NCBI GenBank assembly: GCA_018136815.1
Contig: CM030931.1
Location: forward strand, 9,238,989 to 9,302,988
Reading direction: 5' to 3'
Source: Isochrysis galbana
Taxonomy: Eukaryota > Haptophyta > Isochrysidales > Isochrysidaceae
Length of the DNA: 64,000 nucleotides
Below are positions 20,471 to 30,566 of this stretch, in pieces. Both the position numbers and the translations under genes were made by a program. The stretch's first letter is position 1. Every line of letters begins with the position of its first letter. The notes under the pieces were generated by a model that worked only from the letters and a program-made list of their open reading frames with translations, made no database searches and was not told where the DNA came from.

Positions 20471-21186
20471 GCGTGGGGAGAGCTCGTGCTCTGGCACGAG
20501 GGGCTGGCCCGGCACCATCCTGAACAAAGCCCCCATGGGGAAGTCTCACAACAACACGATTCAACAAGAAGTGGACAGGACTGGACCCCCAGAAGAGGAG
20601 GCCAGAGCACCAAAGGAGACAACAAGGGAGGGACTCCCACCAGCGCCACGAGAAGACGAGGCAACCAACGCGACGCGGACGCGCGGGAGGCACATGGGAC
20701 AGTGAGCCAAGAGACACAGCAACACAACCATCTATACGCACAAAAGCCAACAGAGAGCCACAACAACCCAACAACCACAAGGAGAGGCGCCAGCAGACAA
20801 ACCGCACCAAGCCCGCCGGGCCCCGTTGAGACATGGCTGCTTGGAGGACTAACCATGCTCCCCATCCCGGTCATTCAGGTGGCTCTGCTCGACGAGGACC
20901 TTGAACCCGAAGCTGAAGCTGAGATCAAAGCATCCCAAAAGATCACTGCCGGTGCGCCCTCGCGACTCGTTTCCAAAGAGGAAACGAGCTTCGCTCCGAC
21001 ACCGTGTTGGGGCTACGCTTCGGTGTGGGGGCTCCCGGGGGGGTTCTAGGGCCCAAAGGGCATCGACTATGTGCTAGATGGGTGTTTTCCGGGGTTTCTA
21101 CCGCTTTACGCTTGGTGTATTTATCCTCAATCCTGACTTTTTCTTTTTTACATGCTTAGAAGTTAAAATAGTGTTTGACCGCCCTA
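20471..21186 (+). mobile_element. composite repeat: LINE-like ORF1 piece ending at a T1-type terminus
   Basis: 20500-20570 encodes RGWPGTI, matching RGWPGTI in the family-C element at 52051-52739. The open frame (ATG at 20469 in one frame; a 187-codon frame from 20486 in another) is Gln/Thr/Arg-rich and resembles ORF1-type sequence. From about 21120 it ends CCTCAATCCTGAC, then TTAGAAGTTAAAATAG and TGTTTGACCGCCCTA, which is the reverse of the T1 start. No complete element can be delimited. Confidence 0.45.
20966..20988. other. perfect 9-bp stem-loop
   Basis: CTCGTTTCC and GGAAACGAG flank the loop AAAGA. It lies inside the composite repeat. Its function is unknown; it could be a structural element of the repeat's RNA. 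Confidence 0.5.
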
Positions 21187-21553
21187 CGGTTCAGCGATCG
21201 ATGGATGGCATTCCGTTATCCCGTGCGGGTACATCGATAGGGAGAATGTTTGCGTGCGTGCGGCCGACTAGCGAGGCCTCGATATCTCACTAGCAATACA
21301 CGCACTCAAGGTAGCACGCAAATAGCGCACACTAGACCACAAGAGATGGACCTCATCGGGAGCAGGCAGATCCATGACACGACACGACAGGATGCAGCCA
21401 AAGCCCGAGGTAACGTGCGTGCGATATCGTGAATAGATCTAATGGGAGGAGGATGTGATGCTGTCATGCGTGAGAGAGCAAAAGTGAACCTTGAGGAGGC
21501 TCTAGCTTCCTAGCTTCAACCGTCGTCCGAGCGGCCTACAAAGTTGTTGGTCA
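21187..21553. other. intergenic, nothing recognised
   Basis: Unique-looking sequence with no protein-like frame. The right part is presumably the 3' UTR of the leftward EF-hand gene. Confidence 0.4.
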
Positions 21554-23362
21554 TCACAAGGATGACGGCCGATGCTTCCGCCATTGCGCGCTCCAGTCAG
21601 TATCCACTTTGGCTTGAGTGGTGCCATCAGGCTGTCGACTGAGCCTGAGCCCAGGGGCGCTCTTCGCGTCCAAGTACTTGTAGGCCCCGTCGCCTGACCA
21701 CCTCCAGAGGGAATGGTCAGGAGCAGCATCAACCTTACCGATCGCGACATTCTGGCCCTCGACGTACAGCTTCAGCTCGTCCGCAGGGTCGCTAGCCTGC
21801 CCAGAATGGAGCATGACGAGCTGGAACCAGCCATCGCCAACGTCTTGCTCCTTCCACATGGCATTCCGGCTCGTGTCTGTTACCGGAGACACACGAAGCT
21901 CCCCCTTATGGGCATGCAGGTACGTACCATACGCCTTGTGGCACTCGAGCTGGAAGTGGTTGGGTGTAGGATGCGGACCTTGCTCTGGTGGGCCTGGAGA
22001 AACGAAGCTTATGCCGCCGCCAGGCTTCGAGTCGACTATCAGGTGGTGCTTCACTTGCTTGCCAAATCCAAAGTGAATTATGGGCACTAAGCGCCAAACG
22101 TCCTCTTCAACGAGCTTGCCAAGGAAGTAGCACGCATCGAAGCAGCCTTCTCCATCCTCCTGCAAGCAGTCCTCATTCGGAAACCACCACTCTTGTCCGT
22201 GGTAGGTGTCATTGATCGTCCAGCAGAGAGCGTCGTTGGTCTTCAGGATGGTGTGAAGCCGCACTGGGTCGCCTCCGACGAGAGCCTTGACCTCCTCAAA
22301 TGCATCCTCAGCGCTATTTGCGTCCAGAGGCGCGCCGAGAAGCTTCTTCAGCCGAGGCGAGTCCACGCGATGACAGAGCACCTGTTTGCCTGCGTCCTTG
22401 AGCATCTGCATCACCATCTCCCGGTCGGACTCGACCGTGAATGCAGCAGATGAGATGCGGTACAAAGTGCTCGCTTGCTCGATTGCCGATAGCTCCGATT
22501 TCCCCTGCATAGACTTAGCGACCTCGATGATGACCATCAAATGCCTGATGATGCGGCCGCCTTTACCGACGTGGTGGTTGTAGATGGACCAGAAGAAATC
22601 GATATCCTCCTTGTTGATCCGGGCGAGCGGGCACGTCTCTCGGATGATCCACCCCCTTTGGAAGCCTTCGGCGAGCTTGCGCGCCTCTTGGAGGAGGGCG
22701 TCCTCGTCGAGGATCTGCCCATGGTTGAAGAGGCGTTTGATCTCGCTCGTCAGAAAGACGACGGGGATCGTCGCGTACAGCTTTGAACATTGCTTCACCA
22801 GATGCATCGTCTGTTGGCCATGACCCTGCGGGACGCACAGCTGGTCGACCCACACGTTCCCATGCGCCGCCAGCTGCTCCAGCTGACGCGTGAAGGCGCA
22901 GTCTGCCACACCACTCTCTCCGCATTGGGCTAGGTCGTCGAGGACGGCGTCCCACTGTGTCTGTCGCGCGTGCGCGTTGGCCACCTCGTCCCACCGGTAG
23001 GACAGAACGACGGCCGGCTGCTCGACGAACCTCACCTTGCGCTCGGCCGGGAAGTACGCCAGATACCTCCCTCCCTCGCACAGTTCTCTCATCACCTTCT
23101 CGCGCCCGGCGATTTCGGTGAGCTGGGCGTTCTGTCCCGTCTTCTTGCTCCACTCGCGCACGAACTCGTCGAACTCGATGTTGTCCGAGCGGTCGGTATC
23201 GAAGCGGTCGAACGCGGCGTCCGCCTCCGCGCGGCTCAGAGCCCGCTGGCCCGTGTTGGGCCGCATGAGGATGCGCGCAAACTCGTCGCGGCTGATCGAT
23301 CCGGAGCGGTCGGTGTCGAATAGCTCGAACGCTTGGCGCAGCTTCTCCGCCGTCGGCGACAT
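21554..23362 (-). CDS. EF-hand pair plus HET-like domain protein with trefoil-like C-terminus
   Basis: With ATG at 23362 the protein has 602 residues and no intron. Two EF-hands lead: loop 16-27 (DTDRSGSISRDE, canonical) and loop 55-66 (DTDRSDNIEFDE, the sixth position Gly replaced by Asp). Residues 118-125 read VVLSYRWD and 170-179 VWVDQLCVPQ. This pair of motifs is typical of HET-like domains, found in fungal incompatibility proteins and many algal proteins. The last 150 residues contain repeated W/F and LxxxxG segments (DGWFQLVMLHSGQ, then LKLYVEGQNVAIG) that suggest a beta-trefoil or lectin-like fold. A longer frame upstream is Pro-rich with no better ATG. The likely role is calcium-regulated signalling; the HET and trefoil assignments are by motif only. 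Confidence 0.75.
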   Translation of the reverse strand: MSPTAEKLRQAFELFDTDRSGSISRDEFARILMRPNTGQRALSRAEADAAFDRFDTDRSDNIEFDEFVREWSKKTGQNAQLTEIAGREKVMRELCEGGRYLAYFPAERKVRFVEQPAVVLSYRWDEVANAHARQTQWDAVLDDLAQCGESGVADCAFTRQLEQLAAHGNVWVDQLCVPQGHGQQTMHLVKQCSKLYATIPVVFLTSEIKRLFNHGQILDEDALLQEARKLAEGFQRGWIIRETCPLARINKEDIDFFWSIYNHHVGKGGRIIRHLMVIIEVAKSMQGKSELSAIEQASTLYRISSAAFTVESDREMVMQMLKDAGKQVLCHRVDSPRLKKLLGAPLDANSAEDAFEEVKALVGGDPVRLHTILKTNDALCWTINDTYHGQEWWFPNEDCLQEDGEGCFDACYFLGKLVEEDVWRLVPIIHFGFGKQVKHHLIVDSKPGGGISFVSPGPPEQGPHPTPNHFQLECHKAYGTYLHAHKGELRVSPVTDTSRNAMWKEQDVGDGWFQLVMLHSGQASDPADELKLYVEGQNVAIGKVDAAPDHSLWRWSGDGAYKYLDAKSAPGLRLSRQPDGTTQAKVDTDWSAQWRKHRPSSL

Positions 23363-24389
23363 CCGCTGCCGCAGAGGGTGGGAAGGCGGAGGGGAGCGGC
23401 GGGGGGGGGGGGGGGGGGTCGGAAAGGGAGGGAGAGGGAGAGAGGGGCGCGCGGCGGGCGGCGGGTCCGTTCCGAGGAGCGTTGAGAGATGAGAAAAGCC
23501 ACAAAGTATAAAAAGATACGGAGCCAATTCCTACCAGAGTACTCCTAGAGTACTGCCGCAGTCCACGTACGCCACGGAGCGCCCTCCGTTCTTATCTATA
23601 TCCTCGTTCTTTTTTGAGTTCTGCGGCTCCGACGCTTCGATTTCGTTTGCCTTTGATTCTTCTTCCCCCCCCCCGCCCCCCCCCCCGACGGAATCCGAGA
23701 GGGTGCCGATGCGACAGCGATGGATGATTCAGTTTGGTGCGAGAGTCCAGCTGATGATGTTAGTTTGTGAAGATGTTTTAAGCTGGCGCCCGGTAGAAGT
23801 GCGGGCGGTATGGTGCAAGGGCGGGGCGCGCCAGTGGTCAGGCTCCCCGAGCCCCCACGCTACCTTGCGGCCGTTGGAGGCGCTTTGCGAGGCGGTGCGG
23901 CTGGTGAAGGATCAATCGGGTGTATCCTTCCCGCCCGCGCTCGCGCAAAGTCCGCCATCCCGCGCACGCATCCAGCTGGAGTGGGGCGGCTGACGAGCGC
24001 TGCGGCTGGGCCGTCTGGGGTGCGCAGGAGGGTCTGGGGGCGAATGGTTCGGCGCGGGAACCGAAGAGACGTGCGGGCTGCGCCCAGACGGCGATTGGGC
24101 CCGCTTTTGCCCTGGGGATGGCCGCCCGCGCGCCTCCTGCCGCCCCCATTGACACTTCCCCTCCCTGGGCTGGACGCCTAGCAGTCACCAAGACCTCCCC
24201 TCGTATGGCAGCCCTGGCGGTCTATCACAGTGCGTGGGTGTTAAGGGACGGTGGGCAGACCGTTGTCAAGGGGCTGGGCTGCTCTGGCCCCGGCGTTCGT
24301 GGCCGTCATCGTGAGTGTGCGTCTGCGAGGTGGAAGCCCGCTATGGAGACTCCGTGAATGGATTTGAGGCTGCGTAAGTAGGGTATGTC
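23363..24389. other. G-run leader of the EF-hand gene, then weakly coding-like DNA
   Basis: 23395-23470 is G-rich. 23706-23993 is an open frame with protein-like stretches (LSWRPVEVRAVWCKGG, then LRPLEALCEAVRLVK). 23810-24181 and 23920-24357 are overlapping frames that seem to continue it after frame changes. This could be a decayed transposon gene. No family was recognised. Confidence 0.3.
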
Positions 24390-24890
24390 ACGGCATAACA
24401 TTTTTTACGAAAATACACTTTTCAATGAATCATTCAAATTAAAGTTTAGTGAAGTACTAGTAATAAAATTATTATTCAGTGACAATAAATTTGATCCTTA
24501 AAAATGTTGAATTAAAAATTATAACTTGATAGTAATTATCTTAGTAAACCTTAGTTTAAAATGAAGACTTATAGTCATAGCATCGTTTGAATAAACACAT
24601 AAAAGTAAATTTTATTTGTTTTTTGTGGTTTTTATTTATTTTAAATATTCTTAATATTAATATTTAACTTTACGAGATCAAAATGACCGATATTTAATTT
24701 TACTTGAATTTTTGGTTAGATTTTTTAATTTTACTATTTTTATATCACGTCTTTAATAATCTTTAATTTAATTACCATATTGTACTTATATATTATATTT
24801 TAATATTAATCCTAGTAACTTTATGTCATTTCTAAAACTGTTAGCTGTTAGATACTCTACGTTTTAAAAACTATTTTTACGGGGGAGAAA
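24390..24890. repeat. AT-rich module (copy 1)
   Basis: About 500 bp with far lower GC than its surroundings and no long open frame. 24393-24500 (TTTTTACGAAAATACACTTT, then AATTAAAGTTTAGTGAAGTA and TTATTCAGTGACAATAAATT) matches 50636-50730 in the same orientation. The rest, up to 24880, is unique AT-rich sequence. It abuts a GA-rich strip (24890-24970) and then the palindrome array. Confidence 0.7.
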
Positions 24891-24959
24891 GAGAACAGAG
24901 AAAAGAGGAGAAAGGAGAACAGAGGATAGGAGGGGGGAAGAGAGAGAGAAGGAGAGCGA

Positions 24960-25205
24960 GCCAAAGAGAGGAGGAACCCCCCGTTTGCTATCGGGGGATT
25001 TCCTCTTCCCCCGATAGCTATCGGGGGGTCCGCTTACGGCACCCCCCAGGAACTATCCCCCGATAGCTCTCGGGGGATTTTCTCGGTCCCCCGGTAGCTC
25101 TCGGGGGGGCTGTTGGCGATCGGGAAAAAATTGCCCCCCGATAGCTATCGGGGGCCCCCGATAGCTATCGGGGGGCGTTGGCTCCTGGGGGGTAACATAT
25201 ATAGG
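24960..25205. repeat. array of GATAGCTATC palindromes (copy 1)
   Basis: Several perfect or near-perfect copies of CCCCCGATAGCTATCGGGGG, plus half-variants (GATAGCTCTCGGGGG, TTTGCTATCGGGGG), are spaced by short linkers. The last two abut at 25136-25173. The array ends with a GCGTTGGCTCCTGG segment and GGTAACATATATAGG. A second array with the same linkers is at 49031-50105 in inverted orientation. The 3' edge of copy 1 lies about 100 bp upstream of a gene start at 25309. Confidence 0.8.
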
Positions 25206-25308
25206 GTACTAAGGTTACACACACAACAAGAAAATCGCACGCCCCTGTCTTTCTTTCCCCCATTGTAGTTGTTTGGCGCCAACTGCGGCTCCGCGGCGGA
25301 CGCGCGCG

Positions 25309-26743
25309 ATGGCTCTCGTCCTCGCCCTCCTCTCTCTGCCCGCTCTGCCCTATGCGGCAAGGCCTTCGCGCTCGGTGGTCCTAAGGGGATGTGGCGCAAT
25401 GCTCGCTACCTCGCTCACATCTTGTGCTCCGCTACCCCGCCCCGCCTGGGCCGTTGCCACTCAGTCGGAGCTCAACTCAAAACTGACAGATAAGGGCGCT
25501 ATCAAGATCTTCAAGGCAGGACTCGAGCTGGCGGCGCAGGGCGCGGATGCAGAAACACAGACGCGAGATTTTGAACGGCTTCGTAAGGCCGAAGACCGCT
25601 TCACCCTTCTTATCGAAGATCTCGCACCTAACTTTGCGGGCGGCTATGCGAACCGTGCCAATGTGCGAGTTGCCATTGGTGGCGAGGAAGCTCTACAAGG
25701 GGCTCTCGAGGACTACAGCAAGGCGCTTGAGCTGGCCCCCGAGGCTAAGGACGCATGGGTCAACCATCTCAACCGCGGGTCTACGCTCGTTGCCCTGGGT
25801 AGGGGTGATGAGGTATGTGAGGGAGTGGGCAGGGTACGCTGTATTGGGATATTGTATGCTGCAAACCTCACTCAGATTCTCGCCCTTCCGTCGCAGGCCC
25901 TGGCAGACTTGGATCGTGCGGTCTTGCTGTCCAAAAGCGATATCCTTGCAGTTCTCGGAAGAGGTGCCGCCTACCACTCGCTGGGAAGGTGCGGTGCCTG
26001 ATACCTTCGTATTGCACATTCTCTGCCTCGTTTGCACCTTGCTGTGCACTCTTCAATATCTCGCCACTCTAGAAGTAGGACGCAGCGTCGATTGCTTTGC
26101 ACAGCTTGCACTTGCCCTGCCCAATGTCCCACGTCTGGAATGAGAACTACCACTTGAGCATCCTCATCATGTTGACCTTCGATCTGTTCCCAATAGGTGG
26201 ACAGCTGCTGCTAGTGACTATGGTGCAGCGATCGCCAAGAACCCTGCTGATGTGCAGCCTTTCTGGCTCCGGTATTCCCTCGAATCCTTCCAATTGGGCC
26301 AGCTGACTGAGGTAATTGTGAAATGAGGCCTTGCTGGCCGGCCTTGCTCGCCGATAACCAGCAAGGCGATTTCGATTCACTGCCTGACTTTCGCATTCTG
26401 ATCTTGCGTCGCATGCAAGGTGCTGCTTTGGCCTTTAGGACCTTGCGACCTTACCCATAATTGCATTCGTGTGTTGCTGCAGGCGTTCGGTATAGGTCGG
26501 CGGATTACAAACAAGTTCGACTTGGAGCCAGAATGTGTTCTAGCTCTCTGCGCCATGCTTGCAACATCGTCGCTCCAGAGTGACCGCGACGAAGCTGCAC
26601 GACGATGGGCATCAACTCCGGCAGCAGTCCGTCAGAAGGCGAGCGAATTTCTCACGAGCTCGGGTTTCGCTTCCAGGCAATGGCCGCCGGCAGTCGTGAG
26701 AGCCGCCGAGTCTTTTTTGGAAGATATTCAGGCTGCTGCATGA
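25309..26743 (+). CDS. TPR protein targeted to the thylakoid lumen (predicted)
   Basis: Four exons are inferred: 25309-25812, 25897-25988, 26197-26311 and 26483-26743, with introns of 84, 208 and 171 nt (GT-AG). Lengths of 504, 92+115 and 261 nt keep one frame and give 323 residues. The leader (MALVLALLSLPALPYAARP) is a signal peptide, followed by an Arg-rich transit segment and a second hydrophobic stretch ending PRPAWAVA, an Ala-x-Ala lumenal cleavage site. The mature part has TPR helix pairs such as GGYANRANVRVAIGG and LEDYSKALELAPEAKDAWV, then SLGRWTAAASDYGAAIAKNP across an exon junction. TPR lumen proteins usually aid photosystem assembly. The specific partner is unknown. Confidence 0.75.
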
Positions 26744-27105
26744 AGGAAGAGTGCCTACATACTCACATGTCATTGTGCTCTCCTAGCACAATGAGAGACG
26801 TGGCTACCACTAGCGGGTAGCCGTGGTCCTGGCGCCGTGCCATAGCCCATCAGAATGAAGGCGATACATATCAACGATAACATAAATAGCGTCGATTTAT
26901 CGGTTTATCGCCGCCAATGACCACTTGCACCCACCCTCCCACGCACATACGTCTCTACACTCAAAGAAAACCCGTTCTCGCCTCGCACGCGGCCTTGGCC
27001 TTGGACCTCTATCAGGTGCACAGCCGCACGCCCGCGCACCCTCATACTCTCCCAACCTGCCTTGCGGCGTCTCTCCTCATGCTCTACTTAGGGCTTCGTG
27101 TTGCC
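26744..27105. other. intergenic
   Basis: No gene seen. 26890-26915 (TTTATCGGTTTATCG) recurs near 61975. 27060-27095 is a repeat piece that also occurs at 20430-20470. Confidence 0.4.
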
Positions 27106-27400
27106 AACTATCGTTATAATGATAGGGTCATGGAGCGCCCAGTCGACAGGTGGCGGTGTCGAGCGAGTCGAACGAAACCAGCGAGCAGGAGCACGAGACG
27201 AGAGGACGGAGGACCGTACCGATGCGCGCCGAGTCGCCACCATCGTGAGGAAGACGAGGGCGAGGAGAGAGCTGGAGGGTGAGCGAGGAGGGAGGAGGGA
27301 GGCAGGCAGTAGGAGCCGTCTCTCTCTGGTAGGTCGATGAGAGGGGGGAGGAGGGGACCCGGGGGAGGGGGCCCCGGGGGAGCGGAGAGACCCCAAGACC
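27106..27400 (+). mobile_element. hairpin-headed LINE-like 5' end, family C, copy C2
   Basis: Begins AACTATCGTTATAATGATAG, in which one stem pair has decayed compared with the 19028 copy, then GGTCATGGAGCGCCC. The frame from ATG at 27130 is Arg/Gly-rich. The 3' border is unclear; the sequence runs into G-rich DNA at 27330. Confidence 0.4.
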
Positions 27401-27491
27401 TCGATTGTTTACGTTAGTGTTTTCGCAATATACGGTAATATTTTCCCCGGTCCCAGGGGTGCCCCCGCGGTTCCCGACCGCCTCTGCGTCC

Positions 27492-28136
27492 AGAGTCCCC
27501 CCGCGGAAAGAGTGAACGCACGGCGTGCACCTTCCTGGAAGTTGCTATGCGCACGCACGGCGCCCCGCGGGGGGGGAAGTCGATGTGCATACGCACGGCG
27601 TGCACAATGATTGCAAGCAATCACACGTGCTGCGCAAACGAAACATCTCGTATATGGCTACTTTACGTTAATGTGGGCCTTAGGGAAAAAAGTTTCTATG
27701 CGCACGCACGGCGCCCTCGCGAGGGGGAAGTCGATGCGCATACGCACGGCGTGCTCAATGATTGCAAGTAATCACATGTGCTGCGTAAACGAAACGCAAT
27801 CACACTTTGTTCCGCCCGTCCTCCGCGCCCAGAGTCCCCCCGCGGAAAGAGTGAACGCACGGCGTGCACCTTCCTGGAAGTTGCTATGCGCACGCACGGC
27901 GCCCCGCGGGGGGGGAAGTCGATGTGCATACGCACGGCGTGCACAATGATTGCAAGCAATCACACGTGCTGCGCAAACGAAACGTCTCGTATATGGCTAC
28001 TTTACGTTAATGTGGGCCTTAGGGAAAAAAGTTTCTATGCGCACGCACGGCGCCCTCGCGAGGGGGAAGTCGATGCGCATACGCACGGCGTGCTCAATGA
28101 TTGCAAGTAATCACGTGTGCTGCGTAAACGAAACAT
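27492..28136. repeat. 339-bp-period tandem duplication with internal half-repeats
   Basis: Copies 27492-27797 and 27831-28136 differ at only a few positions. Each contains two half-units starting CTATGCGCACGCACGGCG, at 27545, 27696, 27884 and 28035 (spacing 151, 188, 151). Every half-unit holds the near-palindrome GATTGCAAG(C/T)AATC followed by CACRYGTGCTGCG, which is an E-box-like CACGTG in most copies. The open frames in the array repeat with it and are probably not genes. A further partial tail continues to about 28170. Confidence 0.8.
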
Positions 28137-28254
28137 CTCGTATACGGCGACTTTATTTTAAAAAAAGTTTCTATACACAGCCTTGTTTTGTACCAATATT
28201 GTTCATAACTAAAAAGAAAACAGATTGTGGTCCTCTTTTGATGGAACGCGACTT

Positions 28255-28856
28255 AAGGGTTTAGATATGGTCGGTGGCCCGCGCCCCCCCGCGGTGATCC
28301 GTTCTCCCCTTCTCCTCCTATGCCTACCGGGCTGGCGGCGGTCTCAGCCCCGGCTTATCCTGTAAACAGGTGCGGGGCTTACATATTTTTCGGTGGGCGG
28401 AGCTCTCGCTCCGCCCACCCCCTTCTCCGCGCTCCCTCTCCTCTCTCCTGCGGCACGCGCGATGGCGTGCCTGCGCCAGGCCTGCAGCTGCTTGCTGGCG
28501 ACCCCTGGAGGCTCCTGGAGGCCAGCTCAGGGGGCAGAGGAGGCTGGGGCTGGGCCCTGGCCTCCCCTGCCTCTCCCTCGCTGGCGTTCCTGAGCCTCTG
28601 GGGCCCCCAGTCTGCACCTGTCTGCCTGTCGAACAGGGGGGGAGGGGGGGTTGGAGCGATGGGCTGGCCACGAGGGGCCAGGACGAGCGATCCAGGCGTG
28701 CCTGTCAGTGGGAGAGTGGATCAGCAGGGCAATGGCCTCCTAGCAAGCCATCAGGCATGCCAGGAGGATGGGTGGTTCCTCCCCAACGGCAGGGGAGGAG
28801 TGGAGAGAGGGGGGGGCTCGTGCCCCCCCATGGGTCAATCAAGTATAAACTTAGTT
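28255..28856 (-). mobile_element. structured short retroposon, family A, copy A4
   Basis: Read leftward from 28856 it starts AACTAAGTTTATACTTGATT and then follows family A closely, including the GGGGGGGC-ACGA-GCCCCCCC stem and the GNRA-capped stem at 28392-28419. It stops near CATATCTAAACCCTT, about 150 bp short of the 3' end seen in the other three copies, and has no tail or obvious target duplication. It is the most diverged copy. Confidence 0.75.
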
Positions 28857-29296
28857 GGCTTCCTCCACCAACAACATTCCAACAGCACAGTACGTGCATG
28901 TGCAACAGAACAGTGAACAGTCCAACCACCACACATAGCACATAGACATAAAACTATAGACTATAGACTATAGACTATAGAACTAGAGATTTAGAGTCTA
29001 GAGTCTAGAGATAGCCTCCTCGCCGCTCGCGATCCAAAGAAGGGCCATCCCCGCATCATGGCTCATGTCTTTGACGCGGCTAGGGACTCGGTCCTTTGTG
29101 CTAATCCGTGCCTGCATGCTGATGTGCTGATCGCTAATCGCTAAGTGCGACCAGTCATTCGCGCAACGCCGCAGCCCTTTCCTGCTGGTTCTGGTGCCCC
29201 CCCCCGGTATCTTGTTCCCCCATTTAATTCTGCTCCCTCACGCTCCGCTCAGTGCATCTCTTCATTGTTGCATTGTTGCTCCCGCTACTGGGCCAC
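28857..29296. other. intergenic with short direct repeats
   Basis: 28950-29010 consists of TAGACTATAG and TAGAGTC-type repeats. 29150-29296 is the probable promoter and 5' leader of the next gene. Confidence 0.4.
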
Positions 29297-30064
29297 ATGA
29301 CGGGACGGGCTCTCTGGCGATTAGCGGTGCTGCTGGCGACTGCCGGCTCGACCGTGGGGCTGCATTTCGGCACGCCCGTCAGTCACGCACGCCATCCCGC
29401 TGCCAGCTGCGTCATGCGCGTCTCCGCTCCTCCAGCAGCCGAGAACGCCGTGATCGAGGGGTTGCGGAGTGGTGCTGCTGCTTCTGCAGCTGTCTATGCC
29501 GCCATGTCGCGGCCAGTCAAGGCAGCCTGTGCTATGGTAGTCATAGTGCCCATCGCCATCTATATGAGTGAGAAGCGTAAGCAGGCAGCTTTGATCGACA
29601 GCGGCGAGGTGAGCTAGTCGTATTCGCAGTCGGCGACCATGTGCAAGGACCCTATTGCACAAGTACATGTCTGGGCTCCAGCTGGGCTCCAACCCTGGCC
29701 GATCGATCTCATGCTCCTTCTCCGCAGGCATGCATGCTCGGAGACGACAGTAAGTGTGAGGAGTATGACGCAGGTAAGCATGTGAATTCTAGAAGTTAGC
29801 TCTACCAACAGGCATAGTGCAAGATCTTCACACGGTTCACCTGCATCTACCAAGTGGAACATCCGCAGCGCTCCATGACGACGGCTGTTACTTGACCTCA
29901 CCGCGGCATGTGCGATTTACCTCGCTGTGGTTGCAGGTGTGAATAGCACTCCAGTGTGGAAGCTGAAGCGTGTGCTGAACAAATTGCCGGTGACAAACAA
30001 CCTTGGCAACCGCCTTGCGGAAGAACCCCCGCCGCTTGGCTTCAAGTGGGGAAAGACGTTGTAG
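29297..30064 (+). CDS. small plastid-type single-pass membrane protein
   Basis: Three exons are inferred: 29297-29608, 29728-29773 and 29937-30064 (312+46+128 nt, frame kept), giving 161 residues with introns of 119 and 163 nt. The leader (TGRALWRLAVLLATAGSTVG) is signal-like, followed by a Ser/Ala/Arg-rich transit segment. A predicted membrane helix lies near residues 74-94 (AACAMVVIVPIAIYM), followed by the basic SEKRKQ. The C-terminus (VWKLKRVLNKLPVTNNLGNR, then PPPLGFKWGKTL) is basic and probably exposed. No family was recognised. The tiny middle exon and good splice signals make the model convincing, while the function is unknown. Confidence 0.6.
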
Positions 30065-30566
30065 GTGATGCGACAGTCCCCCGAGGGATATGCACTCTGA
30101 CATGGTCACCAGCTGCCAGCATAAGCATCTTGGTTGCTATCTCCATATTGGCATAGTCGGCTCACCTCCTTGTGATTCGCTACAAGTTGCTGTTCTCCCA
30201 TTTCCTGTCACCTCTCCCGTTGCGGCCTTTGGCATGTGTGTGTGTGGCGCTCACGCGCGTGCGCCCTCCTCCCCCCACCCACATCTCTTTGCCATGCTGC
30301 GACAAGGTGCACATGTGGGCGGAATTGAAGGAGTGTGCTGCCTTCTTTGGACAAATGTCCATCGCCACATAACTATAACTATAAGTAGTATCACTAACTA
30401 CACTGTGCGAAGTAGGGGGGGAGGAAGGAGCTGCTCACGAGAAATTTTATTTTCATATTGACGAAAAAGCTGAAAGCTTCAGGCGTGATGGTTGCGATCG
30501 GTTTTTGTGGGCAATCGTATCGTGAATCACGATAGGCGATAGGATAGATAGGACACCGGCTGCTAG
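30065..30566. other. 3' flank and intergenic
   Basis: No protein-like frame. 30370-30400 has an ACTATAACTATAAG repeat. 30510-30550 contains ATCGTGAATCACGATAGGCG, a partly palindromic stretch just before the MITE. Confidence 0.4.

Noticed and set aside
24390-24890. Organelle DNA insertion (NUMT/NUPT)
   Set aside because: AT-rich, but no organellar protein, tRNA or rRNA sequence is visible, and part of it recurs as a repeat at 50.4-50.7 kb. A search against organelle genomes would settle it.
24960-25205. CRISPR or bacterial REP array
   Set aside because: The units are perfect palindromes with variable short linkers in a spliced eukaryotic genome.
27492-28136. CRISPR-like array
   Set aside because: A eukaryotic genome, half-units of about 150 bp with no short regular spacers, and no cas genes.
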